This document shows, piece by piece, positions 1 to 12,861 of a stretch of DNA of 64,000 nucleotides. The notes beneath the pieces are model-generated. The model had not been told where the DNA came from, did not search any database, and worked only from the letters and a program-made list of their open reading frames with translations. How positions within the stretch are numbered: the stretch's first letter is position 1; each line of letters starts with the position of its first letter. Position numbers and translations under genes: made by a program. The stretch spans positions 29,507,029 to 29,571,028 of the forward strand of contig OX467083.1 in assembly GCA_950106755.1 (NCBI GenBank). Reading direction: 5' to 3'. The stretch comes from Climacium dendroides (Eukaryota > Streptophyta > Bryopsida > Hypnales > Climaciaceae).

Positions 1-310
1 TGTAGTGAAAATTATGCTTACCAAAAAAATAACAATTATAATCCACATTGTACGAAAAAATTTCAATGGCTCTAAAAAGCAATTCAGTACCTCCAACTGT
101 ATTGATGTGATATAAGTATTACATTTCACAACCTTTGTTTGAATGTCATTATTATTTTTTTTCTAAGTTTATTTGTATTTTATAACAAATCTTTGCATTT
201 TGGAAAATATTATCTACCTTGGTCCTTAAAGTATTGAATATATCACATAAAAATACATAAAAATTTAATCCATGTGGTAGATACTTTTGTAGATATGAAT
301 GGACCAATAC

Positions 311-370
311 TAGCCACATAAATACTACACTAGCTACATAAATACTACACTAGCCACACAAATACTACAC
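311..370. repeat. 20-bp tandem repeat, three units
   Basis: The unit TAGCCACATAAATACTACAC is repeated at 311, 331 and 351 with single-base variation. It directly abuts a dispersed repeat beginning TAACCCCTAAAGG. Confidence 0.9.
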
Positions 371-1310
371 TAACCCCTAAAGGTCCAAATACCGTTTTGG
401 GGCAATTTAGCGACTTGGGGCAACTCTCTACTTTAAAATGAATTTTTTTTTTCCTTTGAAATTTTCACACAACATGTAGTATTAAGGCCAAGGAGTAGCT
501 TTAAGGTACAAAAAAAATTCATGATTTTTGACCAAATGGTTTAAAAGTTATTGCATAATATATATTTTTCATTGCTTGGTGAGCAACTCTGTTAGCTCAA
601 AAAAATATCATTCTTTTAAGAAATAAATATTTGAATTTTATTTTTGTAATTATATATAACTAACAAGCTTTTAATTATTCCATTTTGATTAATGAGATGA
701 AAGTTAGGAAGAGTTTTAGTTTGTGGGCAATTATGGAATTCCTATTCTAAAATAGACTTTGAAGTCCTTTATTTAACTCAATTTTCAATAGTTTTGAAAA
801 AAAATTTAATGGGTATAGACTGTTTATTAACAACATTACAACCATTGGGATTGACATTTTTCAATTCCGTAACTAAATTCTTAACAATTTAGTATTTTGA
901 ATCATATTGTACTTCTTTCTACTTATTATTTTTTTCAAACATGAATATGAGTACTTTTTGTTTGAAATTTTTTATATGTACTACCAACTTATTTCTTCAA
1001 CATATTATTAGAGAGTAATAACAAGTTGTAGGATCTACACATTTTTGTGTAAAAAGTTTGAAAGATGAAATCTAACCACTTGGGAAGAGTTGAAAATACT
1101 TCTTTTTGAAATTCAAGCGACTCAATCTTGCAATTGGTAAGGGTTTTTTATCTTGAAATCTTAAGAGGGTGTACTCAAACAAGTTAACTAAAAGATTGTA
1201 TGGTTGGATTTGTTAAAGAATAGATATAGATGAACACTTTAGCCTTGCTTTTAGTTTAAGTACTTAGAAGCAGTTGTGGACCTAATAACATCAAATATCT
1301 ATAGGGGCTA
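371..1310 (+). repeat. Dispersed repeat family A, copy 1
   Basis: Noncoding repeat beginning TAACCCCTAAAGGTCC and containing AAATTTTCACACAACATGT, GGAGTAGCTTTAAGG and AATGAGATGAAAGTTAGGA. The same order of blocks recurs at 8105-8930 and, inverted, at about 10840-11880 and 53290-53530. It ends near GGGGCTAAATTAGG. No protein coding is evident. Confidence 0.7.
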
Positions 1311-3168
1311 AATTAGGAGGTTCCTAAAACGCACATTTAAGAGTTAGAAATTAATTTGGGGAAGTTAGACTTTTTGAGTTACATTTCAGTAAATTTTCCT
1401 TGAAAGACAAATAGAATTGGCATCTAAAGTAAACCAACCTATGATAGGTAGAATGTTTGTTTTACCTTGTTGACATTTCTGAAAACCTTTTTTAAAAGTT
1501 TCATATAAAGACAATAATGAGAAATGGAGAGAACAATGTAAATTTTTATTTTTTTGATAAAGTATAAATTTGCTATGAATTTTTGAAGTGTGTTGCCTAA
1601 TTAGTTCAAAATAGTCTCTAAACTACCGGTCCCCCAAACCACCACCAATTGTATCCACAATTATCATCTTACCACCTAAAGTAGTCACAACATTTCCTAG
1701 CATGGCCATTACACAAAGGGTTGAAAAAAATTAGTTTTTGTAATGAATTTACACTAGAAAGGTAGAAGTTCCTGAAGCACTCACTAGTAAGTCTATCACC
1801 ATTTCCAAAGGCATTGATTTTGGCCACTAACCAACCTAATGAAGTTTTAATCTCATTTATTAGCAAAAATTTGCCATGTATTGATGTAAGATTCTAATGG
1901 ATGTTTTTTAGGTGTTTACATTGGACATTTTACTTGTCATGGGCTACTTTACTTTAACCCATGTTCTTTCATATTTTTTTGGAGCTTCTTGGAATTAGTT
2001 ATAAAAATTTTGTAGTTAATCTTTAGTCACTTAAAACATCTACCTAATGAAAGGTACAATCTTTACATATTATTTGTTGGTGCAGTGAGATAGTAAAATA
2101 TACAAAGAGTGTACCTTTTGGGTGGGTGGGGGCTTTTTGACTCAAGTGCTTTGGTATAGACCTCCTACCTTAGTAAACCAAGTTGGAAGGCCCACAATTG
2201 GTCTAATTGAATAAAGTCACATTATCAACTAAGCAAGATGCTAAACTTGTCCTACAAAGTGGGCCTTATAGGATGAATTTTGTGTTTTGCAAAGTAATTG
2301 AAAAAAAATTGCCTATTTTGTGTTATGATAATTCTATATTCTTCACCTCTTTTAGCTAATATGGGGCTTGTGATTGAAAATATGAATTCAAAATTTATAA
2401 ATTTTATCATGCGTAGTAATTAAAAAAAATTTAAGTTGGCATAGGGCTCTAGAAGTAGGCAATTTAGAGCCTTATTAAATACGAACTCCACTCGTCTTTC
2501 GAGGAAAATTTATTGAAAAATTGATTTCAATAAGCTTCATGTCCCCAAAATTCAATTTCAACTCTTAGGTGGATGATTTATGGCCCTCCTACCTTAGTTC
2601 ATTGTTAGCCGCTAGATTCAATTTTTCGAGGAAAGTTAATGAAATATAGTGAAGGCACCTATAACTGATCAAATAAGAAATTTGGGACATGATGAGGAGC
2701 AGTTGAAGGTGAAGCAAATATTGCACGAGGTGTAGTGACATGAATGATGGGGATTGCAAAAATTATGTTAATTTTTGCATTGAAAGTGAAATTACCATGA
2801 TTTTTGAAAGGCCAAAGTTCTTGTCAACCTATGGCCAATGCTTAGAGTCATCCAAAACTACTCACTGACAAACTATCTGGAGGTTGCTTACCACGGTACA
2901 TAAAATATGGCATGCTGTAATTCTTGTAACAACTGATCAAATAGATAAACTTCTTGTAACCTTTGAAATATTGAAAAAAAACAAAAATGAGTCCCAACCT
3001 CTCCAAATTTAACACATCCTAAGATAGAAATATCCAATTCCATCCCTGTACCTAATTCTTGTTCCATAGAGTGTCCTTAAAGTGCCCCTAAAGTTCCATT
3101 AATAAATGTATCTTACACATGTTAAACTTCAATTTGCTGATGCACTTGAAGGACACATACTGAACTCT
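1311..3168. other. AT-rich intergenic DNA
   Basis: No gene recognised. CTCCTACCTTAG occurs near 2165 and 2585 and may be worn ends of small inverted-repeat elements. At 2300-2400 there is a stretch related to the interior of the Mutator-like element at 13474 (AGCTAATATGGGG, then AATATGAATTCA). Confidence 0.4.
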
Positions 3169-3171
3169 AAT

Positions 3172-3321
3172 CACTACTAGAAAATTTCGTATTTCTGTTG
3201 TTTTGGTTGCGTTGATCTGGTCAAAATCTGACAGAAATCTGTTGGTTTCAACAGATTTCTGTCAGATTTTGACCGGATCAACGTGACCAAAACAACAGAA
3301 AAATGAAATTTTCTAGTAGTG
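3172..3321. mobile_element. 150-bp CACTA-type MITE, near-perfect palindrome
   Basis: It begins CACTACTAGAAAATTTC and ends with the inverse. The arms pair almost completely around a centre near 3245. AAT lies outside both ends (3169-3171 and 3322-3324), giving the 3-bp target duplication of CACTA (En/Spm) elements. No coding capacity. Confidence 0.9.
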
Positions 3322-3524
3322 AATTTGCTAATAGCTGATTATTGCACGGTTTAGTTTTGGGTGCATCTGTGGGAGAGTTCCAATGGTCTAGGTAGCCAAC
3401 ACTTTGAAAAAACATAAAAATTACATACAATGTCTGAAAAATCTGATTTTTTTTAATATCCATAATTTTCACTTGCTTATACTACAAAAATATTATTTAA
3501 AAAATATGCCTCCACCTATGCTGA

Positions 3525-4503
3525 ATTGCTTAACCCCTAAACGACACAGGGGACGAAAAACGTCCTCACAGTCTAAAAGTCAAATTCAAAGGGTTGTAAC
3601 TTTTGCATCCAATGTCCAAATTCAATAAAACTTGTTGAAGAATTTGCGCATACTAGTCTAGTTTGTGTGATAAAATTTTCAGATCAATACAAGATGTACA
3701 ATAATTTTGGAAGCCAATCAAAGTTCACAAGTTCAATTTAAGCTCACCAAATTGCATTTGATGGCTACAACTTTGGGGTCTTGTATCTTTGTAATCTAAT
3801 GTTTGTTTTCAATAAAATTTGTTGGGTTTTGTTTCCACTGAAGTCTAATTATTGTGGTAAAGTTTTCATGTCAATTTGAGTTGTTTCAAATGATTGGGAG
3901 CAATTCAAAGTTCAAAATCCAAACATTGGTGAATTCCAATGAACTTTGGCGGCCTATAACTTCTTCATACAATGTCCAAATCCAATCAAACTTGTTGGAG
4001 ACGTTGCACATACTAGTCTAGTTTGTGTGGTTAAAATTTCATAGAAATCCAAGAAGTTATGAGTGACTAAGAAGCATTTTAGTAGAAGGAGGTTCAGTCA
4101 TAGATGTGATTTTTTGTTACTTTTTTATTGTTTTCTAGCATTTCAAATCCATTTTGCAGACACAATAATTCATTTGAATGATAATTTTTTTCACCAAATT
4201 GTATATATCCAAGTTTTGAATCACTTTGTAGCTTAACATTTTTTTCATTTGAGTAGGTTTAGAAATCGAATTTCACCTCCAAATGTGTTTTTAAGAAAAT
4301 TTCAGCACCTTTTCTCAACACTAAAACATTATAATCTTTCAATCTGTACGGTCAAATGACCCCAAATTTGTTCCACACCATCTACAACATGCACACCACA
4401 ATATTGTACGGTTGAGATCTTCATACCTTACTCTAATTTTGTCTTTTCAGACTTGCAAAGGAAGGCAGTTTTTAAGCCTGGTTGGACCTCTGACGTTGAG
4501 GGG
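3525..4503. repeat. Noncoding repeat with internal direct repeats
   Basis: The stretch starts TTAACCCCTAAACGAC and ends near ACGTTGAGGGGTTA, a weak inverted pair. Inside, a block with ATACTAGTCTAGTTTGTGTG at about 3651 recurs at about 4011, each preceded by AAACTTGTTG, so about 130 bp is duplicated with a 360-bp offset. A Tourist-like MITE sits directly at its right end. Confidence 0.55.
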
Positions 4504-4506
4504 TTA

Positions 4507-4858
4507 GAGCATCTCCTGCAGCCCTGTGGATCACCCCTCCCCTCTAGAATTTTGGATGAAGAGCAATTAATTCTCGTATTTGAGAGGCCCGGTCTTGGCC
4601 CGCCCCGCTAGAAAAGCCCATTCTACAGGGACACGAGCCGGCCCCTTCTACTTCCCATTGTCTTGGGATTAGCAAGTTGTCATAACAAGTGACTTGTGAT
4701 TGGTTGGGAGCATATTTTGGGGAGTTGTGTGACTTGGGATTGGTTGGACGCATGTTTTATGGAGTTGCACCGGTGGGGATATAAGCGGCCTTCTCCTCTT
4801 CGTTGGATGGATCTGACATCCGGGAGTGGGGAAAGGTGAAGGGCTGCAGGAGATGCTC
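4507..4858. mobile_element. 352-bp Tourist-like (PIF/Harbinger) MITE
   Basis: Perfect terminal inverted repeats GAGCATCTCCTGCAGCCCT are flanked by the 3-bp duplication TTA (4504-4506 and 4859-4861), the hallmark of PIF/Harbinger-type insertion. It is GC-richer than the surroundings and has no transposase. Confidence 0.9.
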
Positions 4859-5126
4859 TTAAAGTAACGGTTTTGGGTGTTTCTGCCTTACCATAGATGA
4901 AATGGATGGTAGCCAATCAAATGGTGTAAGAAAGGGGGGCTGAACATGGTACAGTAACTCCGGTACAGTACAGTGAATCGTAAGCATTCCACGTGGCAGC
5001 TTCCGGGGAAAAGAACTGAAGGTACACGTGTCATGCTCGTGGACCTCTGCCTCACTCACGCCCAGCATGAGCTCACATTCAGCCACTGAGTGGCGATGGT
5101 GGTCTCATGTCTCCGTCAACTAATAA

Positions 5127-6010
5127 GAGCATCCATCCGTCCTCCCTGTCCTTATCCGGATGAATTTCATCCAAATAGGGGAGAATCCCACCACCACCAA
5201 GGTTCTCCATCCCTAAAAATTTAGGAAAAGCAGGGGGCCAATTTGGTAGAGGGGAGCGTATACATAGAGAGAGAATCTAAAATCACTTTTCTGTATACCA
5301 ATGATAGGAACATCACCTTTCTGTATACCAATGATATGTTCAAATCAACTAGTGATATTGATGATGGTAACATGGTAGTAACTTATGGAACAACATTGAT
5401 GGGGGAAGAGCATCCCCTGTCCTTATCCGGATGTGTTTCATCCAAATAGGGAAGAAAACTCCCACCACCAAGGGTCTCCATCCCTAAATTTTTTAGGAAA
5501 AGCAAGGGTCCAATTTGATAAAGGGGAGCGTATATAGAGAGAGAGAATCTAAAATCACATTCTGTATACCAATGATAGTAACATCACCTTTTTGTATACC
5601 AATGATATGTTCAAATCAACTAGTGATATTGATGATGGTAACTTGGTAGTAATTTATGGAACAACATTGGTGAGGGAAGAACATCCCCTATCTCTCTGTT
5701 TGCTCTTCCTTCATTTAGATTAGTGTGCCTTGTGCTTTTCCCACAACCAAAATAAAAGCGAAAGTAATTTTCTAATTTTTTTTGTTCGTAAATATTTTGA
5801 AATTTCAATAACTTTCTCACTATAGGTTCAAACGTCACAAAACAAAGGCCATGCATTCCTCCTTGCTAAAGTTTTTTTAGTGGTACCAAGCATGCGACCG
5901 GGGGATGCATGGTTCAGGAGATCTCAACATCACAAATAAAACAAAACAAATAACCTATCTTAAGGTATGGGTGGGAATATAGGGATAGTGAAGAACTGGT
6001 GGGGATGCTC
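5127..6010. mobile_element. Probable GAGCATCC-ended element containing a 271-bp tandem duplication
   Basis: The left end GAGCATCC and inverted right end GAGCATCCCC match the Tourist-like ends just upstream. The flanks are TAA and TGA, an imperfect 3-bp duplication. Inside, 5150-5420 is duplicated at 5421 to about 5690, both starting CCTTATCCGGATG. The right part contains repeat family C. Boundaries are less certain than for the neighbouring element. Confidence 0.5.
5775..5965 (+). repeat. Dispersed repeat family C, copy 1
   Basis: The ordered blocks CACAAAACAAAG, GGTACCAAGCATGCGAC, GGTTC and GAGATCT, followed by an AACAAAACAAA-type tail, recur at 9085-9285 and 15090-15265 in the same orientation. 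There is no coding frame. The A-rich end suggests a retroposed element but this is not proven. Confidence 0.55.
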
Positions 6011-6599
6011 TGAAGTACTTTGTTGTGAAATAGAGACCCCTACAAATTCTTATCTAAAATGTGTACATTGCAAACATGAAAGTTGAGGGTTCAATTTGCA
6101 TACACCTAAAACAAATGTTATATTGTCTATGACAAAATCAAATAGTTTGTGCAGTCTTGGCATCTTTTGCTAAAATACCTCATCTACTTCTAAAATTTGA
6201 CATGCATGTAACTAACATGATACAATACATGATTTTTGAATAAAGACATTTAATGCAAAAATCTCACTTCAACAAGAGCCAAAACTTTGCTAATCATTAA
6301 GGGCAAGTATGAAAAAAAAATTCTTCAGACTACAAATGCTGTAATCTTACAATCCATCTCACTAAAGTTTTGAGAATCATTCAACATATTTCAAATGATT
6401 TACCTTATGTTTAAGCCCATGGGCTTTATTTCTTTAAAAATCATTTAAAATTATCATTTCTATTGCAAAGAGCCAAAAAATTAGAACATTTTTTTTTCAT
6501 ATCTAACCATAGGATCTTGCACTACACTACTATAAAAATGTATAGAAAGAATATTAGAAACGTTGACCATGTAGATTGCAAGATATTTGCAATTGAAGT

Positions 6600-7500
6600 G
6601 AAGAAAACAAATCTTTCTGCACCTTGTGAGATTAGATTATAAGACTTTGAATCTTATTTAACTTCACATTTTTGTAATATAAATTTTGATATTAATATAT
6701 ATTTTGTTGAAGAATTGAGTCGAGAGTTTTAAGGAAAAAATTCAAAAAACATCCACTTGACTTTCATTCTTAAAAAAATATCAAGTCGACTTTCTCTGCC
6801 CTAAAATGATTGTCCACAATTTTGTTGATGCTTTTTTGAACCAATCTCATTGTCCATATTGTAAAAAACATAATTAATAAAGGTTCCAAATTTTATAGTA
6901 CTAGAATGGTCAATGAAGATCACTACATGTGTTCATTGCAACCAACTAAATAAAATTAGCTATAAGGAAGTATTTTTTTGTCCTACTCAAAACACCCTTA
7001 AAAACACATGACATTCAAAGTGGACAATCATTTTGGGACAGAGGGAATAAAAGCAAATAGGAGATTGAAGGAAAAACCAAATTATTAATAGCTCCGAGAT
7101 GAAATTGAAACACACTAAATCCAATAGCAAAATTCTTCTAGCAAACCCATTGAACCTTGTGAATTTTATTTCTTTGAAAATTTTGAAATTTTGTTAAAAA
7201 ATGAATCAAAAATGTTATTTTAATCCTTAGAAAGATGATAAGATTGCCCTCAAAACAGGATTCTCCAAGTTCGTTTTTTTATGTTGCCTATATTCAATTA
7301 TGTGTAGGTTAAGTGGCATAAGTTTTGCTACTAGGCATCGATTGAAATAAAAATTATATTCCCATAAATCTCATTTGTTTTTTTATCTTGAAAAGGGTTT
7401 CAAAAAATCATGCCAAAAGTTGATATCATAGGAAAATGCCCAAACTTTCATTTGTCTCCTGAAAGGACTTTGGGACTGTAGAGCTTAAAAAAAATTCTCA
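6600..7500 (+). repeat. Dispersed repeat family B, copy 1
   Basis: Noncoding repeat with blocks AATAGCTCCGAGATGAAATTG and, further on, AAGATTGCCCTCAAA and TTTGCTACTAGGCATCGATTG. Related copies lie at 18305-19290, 31965-32600, 32690-33265 (inverted) and 51784-52710 (inverted). Several copies end with a variant of GGACTTTAGGGGTTA. Confidence 0.6.
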
Positions 7501-8104
7501 CTACACAAGAAGTCATTATAAAATGTTTAGTGTATTTCCAATTTACATGAACTCCTCATATTGCAAGGTGATTTAGAGTAAGGTAGATCCCTCATTTGCT
7601 TTTAAAATTTCGCTTATGTGTACCCAATCGTGAAGAGGCTCAATTATAAGGCTCAATTGTGAGTAGAGAAAATCTCTCAACTCCAAGAAGGCTTAAAATC
7701 TTTTTGATTGTGTTTGGTAAGGCTAAAAAAAGATCTTATCCTCACTTCAAACATTGTATAATTTTGTAATCCCCATTGTTGAATGGGAAAAAAAAATTCC
7801 ACACATTTCTATAATGGCCTCTGACACTTTTGTGCAAATGAATTTTTAAAAAATAAATTATTTTAATTTATGCCAATACACAAAAGATGGCAAATTTTGA
7901 CAACTTTTCTTGGAAAACAACCCGTATCCTTTAGGGAAAATTAGAAGTTGATAGTTGTGAAGTAGAATATTTTTGTACTATGTCATCTTTTTAAAAAGTA
8001 ATGCACCATGCAATTATGATCCATAGCTCAAAATTTAAAAAAATAATTGTTCATTAACATCCTTCATAGATTGTAATATAGTCTTTCTATATTGTGGTTT
8101 AACC

Positions 8105-8930
8105 CTTTTTTTTGCAACTTAGCAATTTGGAGCAACTCTCTTCAAATGTAATTTTCACACAACATGTGCCCAAGGAGTAGCTTTAAGGTGCAAAAATAGT
8201 TCATAATTTTTTACCTAATGGTTTACAAATTATTGTATGATATGTAATTTTCAGTGCTTGGTGGGCAACTCAGCCAATCCAAAAAAAATCATTCTTATAA
8301 GAATTTAAAATTTAAAATTGATTTTCTATATACATATGGAAAGCATTGAATCATTACATTTTGATCAATGAGATGAAAGTTAGGAGGAGTTTTAGTTTGC
8401 AGATAGTTATGGAATCTCTACTCTAAAAAAATTTGAAGTCTTCTATTTAACTCAATTTTCAATTGTTTTGAAAAAAATAAAAACATTAGATGTATATTGT
8501 TTATTACAACATTACAACTATTGGGATTGACATTTTTCAATTTTGTAACTAAATTCTTAACAATTTAGTATTTTTTCAAGCATTAACATGAAATATTTTT
8601 TGTTTGAAATTTTTTATATGTACTTTCAACTGATTTCTTCAATATATAATGGAGAGTAATAACAAGCTGTAGGATCTACACATTCTCGGATAAAAGTTTG
8701 AAAGATGAAATCTAACCATTTGGGAAGAATTGAAAATACTTCTTTTTGAAATTTAAGCGACTCAATCTTGCAATTGATAAGGTTTTTTATTTTGAAATCT
8801 TAAGAGGGTGTACTCTAACAAGTTAACTAAAGGATTGTATGGTTGGACTTGTCAAAGAATAGATATAGATGAAGACTTTAGCGTTGCTTTGGATTTAAGT
8901 ACTTTGAAGCAAATTTAACCTGTAAAGTTT
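8105..8930 (+). repeat. Dispersed repeat family A, copy 2
   Basis: Same block order as 371-1310, including GGAGTAGCTTTAAGG, TGCTTGGTGGGCAACTC and AATGAGATGAAAGTTAGGAG. Similarity is high but broken by small gaps. No coding frame. Confidence 0.75.
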
Positions 8931-9084
8931 TTTGACTATGCTTTTACCAAAAATGCTTCAGAATGGGACAAGGTTTTTCTTTAAGACCTAAGAATTTTCA
9001 AAACTTTTGACTATATGGTTTAAAAGTTATTGTATGATATTAAAAATTGAAATTGTTTCTCTAGATTTATATATGTTAGTGTGC

Positions 9085-9285
9085 CCTTTGTCTTTGTTAC
9101 AACCAAAAAAAGTAGAGTTAATTTTTTTTTAAATTGAATTTAGTAAAAACTTTGAAATTCAATAACTGATGCCACAAAACAAAATCCATGCACCCCTTCT
9201 TGCCGAGGGTTTTTTGATGGTACCAAGCACGCGATTGAGGATACACGGTTCGAGAGATCTAACAAAACAAACCTTTTTTGGAACA
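9085..9285 (+). repeat. Dispersed repeat family C, copy 2
   Basis: Matches the 5775 copy through GGTACCAAGCACGCGAT and GGTTCGAGAGATCT and ends in AACAAAACAAACC. No coding frame. Confidence 0.55.
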
Positions 9286-10839
9286 TCTTTAGAATAGAGT
9301 GCTAATCTTATTTTCTATTCCACCACACTAATAGCTCTATGGATACTTTTTTCTAGGACAACAAATATTTTCAAGAAGATCATGTACTATGCAAATCATT
9401 TCCATACTAATAACAATGAGGATTTTAGAAGCAAGTGTGTAGACAATTTACTTGTATGATTTGTATAATTATGTCTAGCTCACCAACATGATTATGAGGT
9501 AAAAGAAATCAACTATTGGTACTTATTACAAGGAAGTGTAAGTATTTATAACAAAAAATTCCTCGATTAGTACAAATTTATTCCTATGGATCAATGAAAA
9601 GATAGTAAGATAATATTTCCATGTAACGCATGCTCCCAAGCATTTTTCAAGAGGAAGTGGTCCTCACCTATGCCCATCCCAAAAGACAAATGAAACAATA
9701 AAGTCAATGAGGATGCAACAAGTGTTTATAGACCACTACACTTGCTATCATTTTTATTTGAAAAAAAACCTTGGAATGAATCAAAGTCCAAATCACATAC
9801 AAATTTAGATCATACACATAAGAAAGAGACTTGACTATTAGCTGAAGATTGTGAAGAAGCCATTTGATTAGCATACTCTTGTCCACAGCTTAATCTATCT
9901 TGATGGACTAATATTAGCATGTATTCACTCACTACTTCCTTGCAATGGAGGCTATAATTTTTCTAGTATAGAGAAATAATTTGGATTCAAGGCTCAAGTT
10001 TCTCATGGTTAAATATATTATGTTGAGTCTAGCAAACTAAGTCTAGTTCATCCTTAAGAATGAAAAACTTTCAAGTGATTGGAAGTAATTACATTGCGAG
10101 TTCATGTAATTGCTCAAGCTAGAATGGAGGCTAATTACACATATTTGCATACAATCAAACCCATGGCCATAAATACCATCAAGCAAAATTGTTGATTGGT
10201 GACATTTAGAGGCTTAATTAGCTTCTAATAAGAAGTTTTATGGCCATATCTCAATTCTTTGTATCCCAATATTTAGGCAAAGTGAACGTTGTTTTCCATT
10301 ATGAGATCATGAAGGTGTCCAAGTGGGTTGCTTCTATATTAAGCATTTTAATAAGGAGCATAAATACCTTGAAAAGTAGTTAAATTATGCGCCAATGAGG
10401 AAAATTTGGTATCATAATAGACAATCCAAATCATTAAATTAGCTAAGTTATAGCACTAAACTCAATGGTATGTGCTATAATTATTGTGGAAAAAATAGGG
10501 GAAGAAAATGGAAAGGAAAAAAATAGGGAAAGAACATCCAATCCTAATAGGCTATGATTACATCTCCTAAGTCATGGTAATTTTTTTCTTTTGTAATCCT
10601 AAGTTTTTTAGTAGGCTTGATTTATGATATTTGTTAAATTAAAGTTTTATAGTTTTAAACCCTTAAAATGTAATGGTTTAACAATTTTCCATTTCATAAT
10701 ACATGTACTATGACATATTTTGTATAAGCAAAGTATGACATTTCAAGCCCTAATCTAGGTAGTAGGCTTGAATTATGAACTTGGAGAACAAAACAAAACA
10801 AATAGCTTCATTTAATGGGTGTGTATTAAAAAGTGATTT
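9286..10839. other. AT-rich intergenic DNA
   Basis: No gene or clear repeat boundary seen. Short open frames are without domain features. Confidence 0.4.
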
Positions 10840-11880
10840 TTAAAGAAGTTTTTTGAGTTGCCCAAGTTGCCCACCAAGCAATGAAAATGACATATCACGA
10901 TATTTCTTTTTAATCATGTAATCAAAAATTATGAAAATTGTCAGGCCTTAAAGCTATTCATTGGGAAAATATTGTGTGAAAATTTCAGAAAAAAGAATAA
11001 AAATTCCATTTGTAGTGAGCTGCCCAAAATTGTTATGTTGCCAAAAAATGCAGTAGGGGTTAATTTTGTTGAGCAACATATTGAGAGTTACATCTCAAAT
11101 TTTTTACAAAATAGTAGTTTTTTTACCTAATGAATTTGTGAATAGATTATTATCATTTGAAGTGACAAAAATCCTTTTGGGGGTTCTAAAAAAAACTGGG
11201 CAGTTTCACTTTACAAGGTCACATTTGTATAATAAAAAGTTTTCGAATGGTGGTGCTTCTTTGGATTCATTCTTCAAGGCAAGTTGGCTACATGCTTGAA
11301 AATTTTCAAATCATTTGGAATTGTACAATATATAGGAAAAAAATATTAAGTAGAAAGAAGTAAAGAATGATTTAAGATACTAAGTTGTTGAAAATTTAGT
11401 TATGGAATTGAAAATATCCAATTCCAATGATTGTCATGTTGTAATTAACAATCTACATCCAATGATTTTATTTATTTTTTAAATATAAAAATTTGAGTTA
11501 AATAAAAGATTTTAAAGTTTATTTTAGATAAGAGAATCCATAACTGCTAGCAAACTAAAAAACCTCATAACTTTGGATTCATTGATCAAAATGGAATGGT
11601 CCAAAGCTTTTCTACGTATTTATAAATCTAGAAAACCAATTTCAAATGAACTTGAAAATTGAAAATAGTTCATTGAAAATTACATATAATACAATAACTT
11701 TTTAACCATGTAGTCAAAAGTTATGAAAATTGTTGAGCCTTAAAGCTACTCCTCATCCATATGTTGTCTGAAAATTTCAAATAAAAAGATAGAAAAAATC
11801 CATTTGTAGTGAATTGCATTAGAAAATCACCATCTTGCCAAAAAACACAGTTTGGGCATTTAGGAATTAACTCGAGGAAG
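10840..11880 (-). repeat. Dispersed repeat family A, inverted copies
   Basis: Two adjoining stretches (about 10840-11060 and 11340-11880) show the reverse complement of family A blocks, for example GCCTTAAAGCTACTCCT and CAACTTTGGATTCATTGATC-like segments. The same block appears twice, so this may be a partly duplicated or rearranged copy. Confidence 0.6.
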
Positions 11881-12131
11881 AATCAAGGCATCAAGATGGT
11901 TTGATCTTGCTTTGAGGGTACAACTTCTTGCACTTGAGTTTGAAAAATTTAGATATATGGTAGAAGTACCTATTCATGATAACTTAAGCATTTCAGCCTG
12001 TACAATACGGGAAATTCATTGAGAAATTGAGTTCAATGTGTACAAACATAAGGATGAAGAAGAATGCAAAAAAAAAATTTAAATATAATTTAAAAAAAAT
12101 CTAGAATAAATATTTTATTCAATATAAATGA

Positions 12132-12704
12132 CAAGGGGAGGACACTGTCCACGTTTTAGCAACCCACGTGCGGCGGAAAAAGTAATACATGTAATACATT
12201 TTAAAATTTAATTAAAAAAAAATTATGGATAGATTTTACTACTTTAAAAGTTTGTGTTTTGAATTATTGATATTTTTTATGCTAATAGTAATTAGTTATA
12301 AATTTTTTAAGAAAAAAGATGTACCATAAAGCTGAAAATAACTTTCACACCTCTATATTATATAAGAAAAAAAATTTGAAAAATGAAAAAGAAATTCTAT
12401 AGAATAGCTTTCTATTGAAAGTTTATTTTGGTTGAATATTGATGCAATAGTCATCTTCATGTGAGCTCTATAAATATTTTAGTTGGAGAACATGCCATTT
12501 TAGTTCATTTTTCAACCCTTTTTAGACTATATATGTTATGTTATTTGGAATTGAAATTTTTGTCAATAGAAACCTTTAGTCATTGTTAAACAAAGCTCAA
12601 AATTTTAGAATGAAATTATAATTTATTCAAAAGTAAATAGGGGGTCAAAAAATCACTCCTCCACACGTGGGTACCTCAAATGTAGTGAAAGTATCCTTCC
12701 CGTG
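12132..12704. mobile_element. 573-bp hAT-like nonautonomous element
   Basis: The left end CAAGGGGAGGACACTGTCC and inverted right end CACGGGAAGGATACTTTC are related over about 45 bp and include a shared CCCACGTG. Directly outside lie ATAAATGA (12124-12131) and ATAAATGT (12705-12712), an 8-bp target duplication with one mismatch. The interior is AT-rich with no coding. A diverged relative lies at 29945-30435. Confidence 0.8.
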
Positions 12705-12861
12705 ATAAATGTGAATTTTTCAATTTGACCCATTCTAATTTCATAGACTCACCTATTCATGAGGGACTTGACTGTCTGAAATTATAGAAACTTCTACCTT
12801 ATTGAGCCAGAAATCAATCACTTCAGTAGCTACTCAACAATAACTTCAACATCGGCATTTA

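Noticed and set aside
1313..2600. TA-flanked element using GGAGGTTCCTAAA and CTCCTACCTTAG ends
   Set aside because: The left end lacks the AGGT start and two alternative right ends exist; boundaries could not be fixed.
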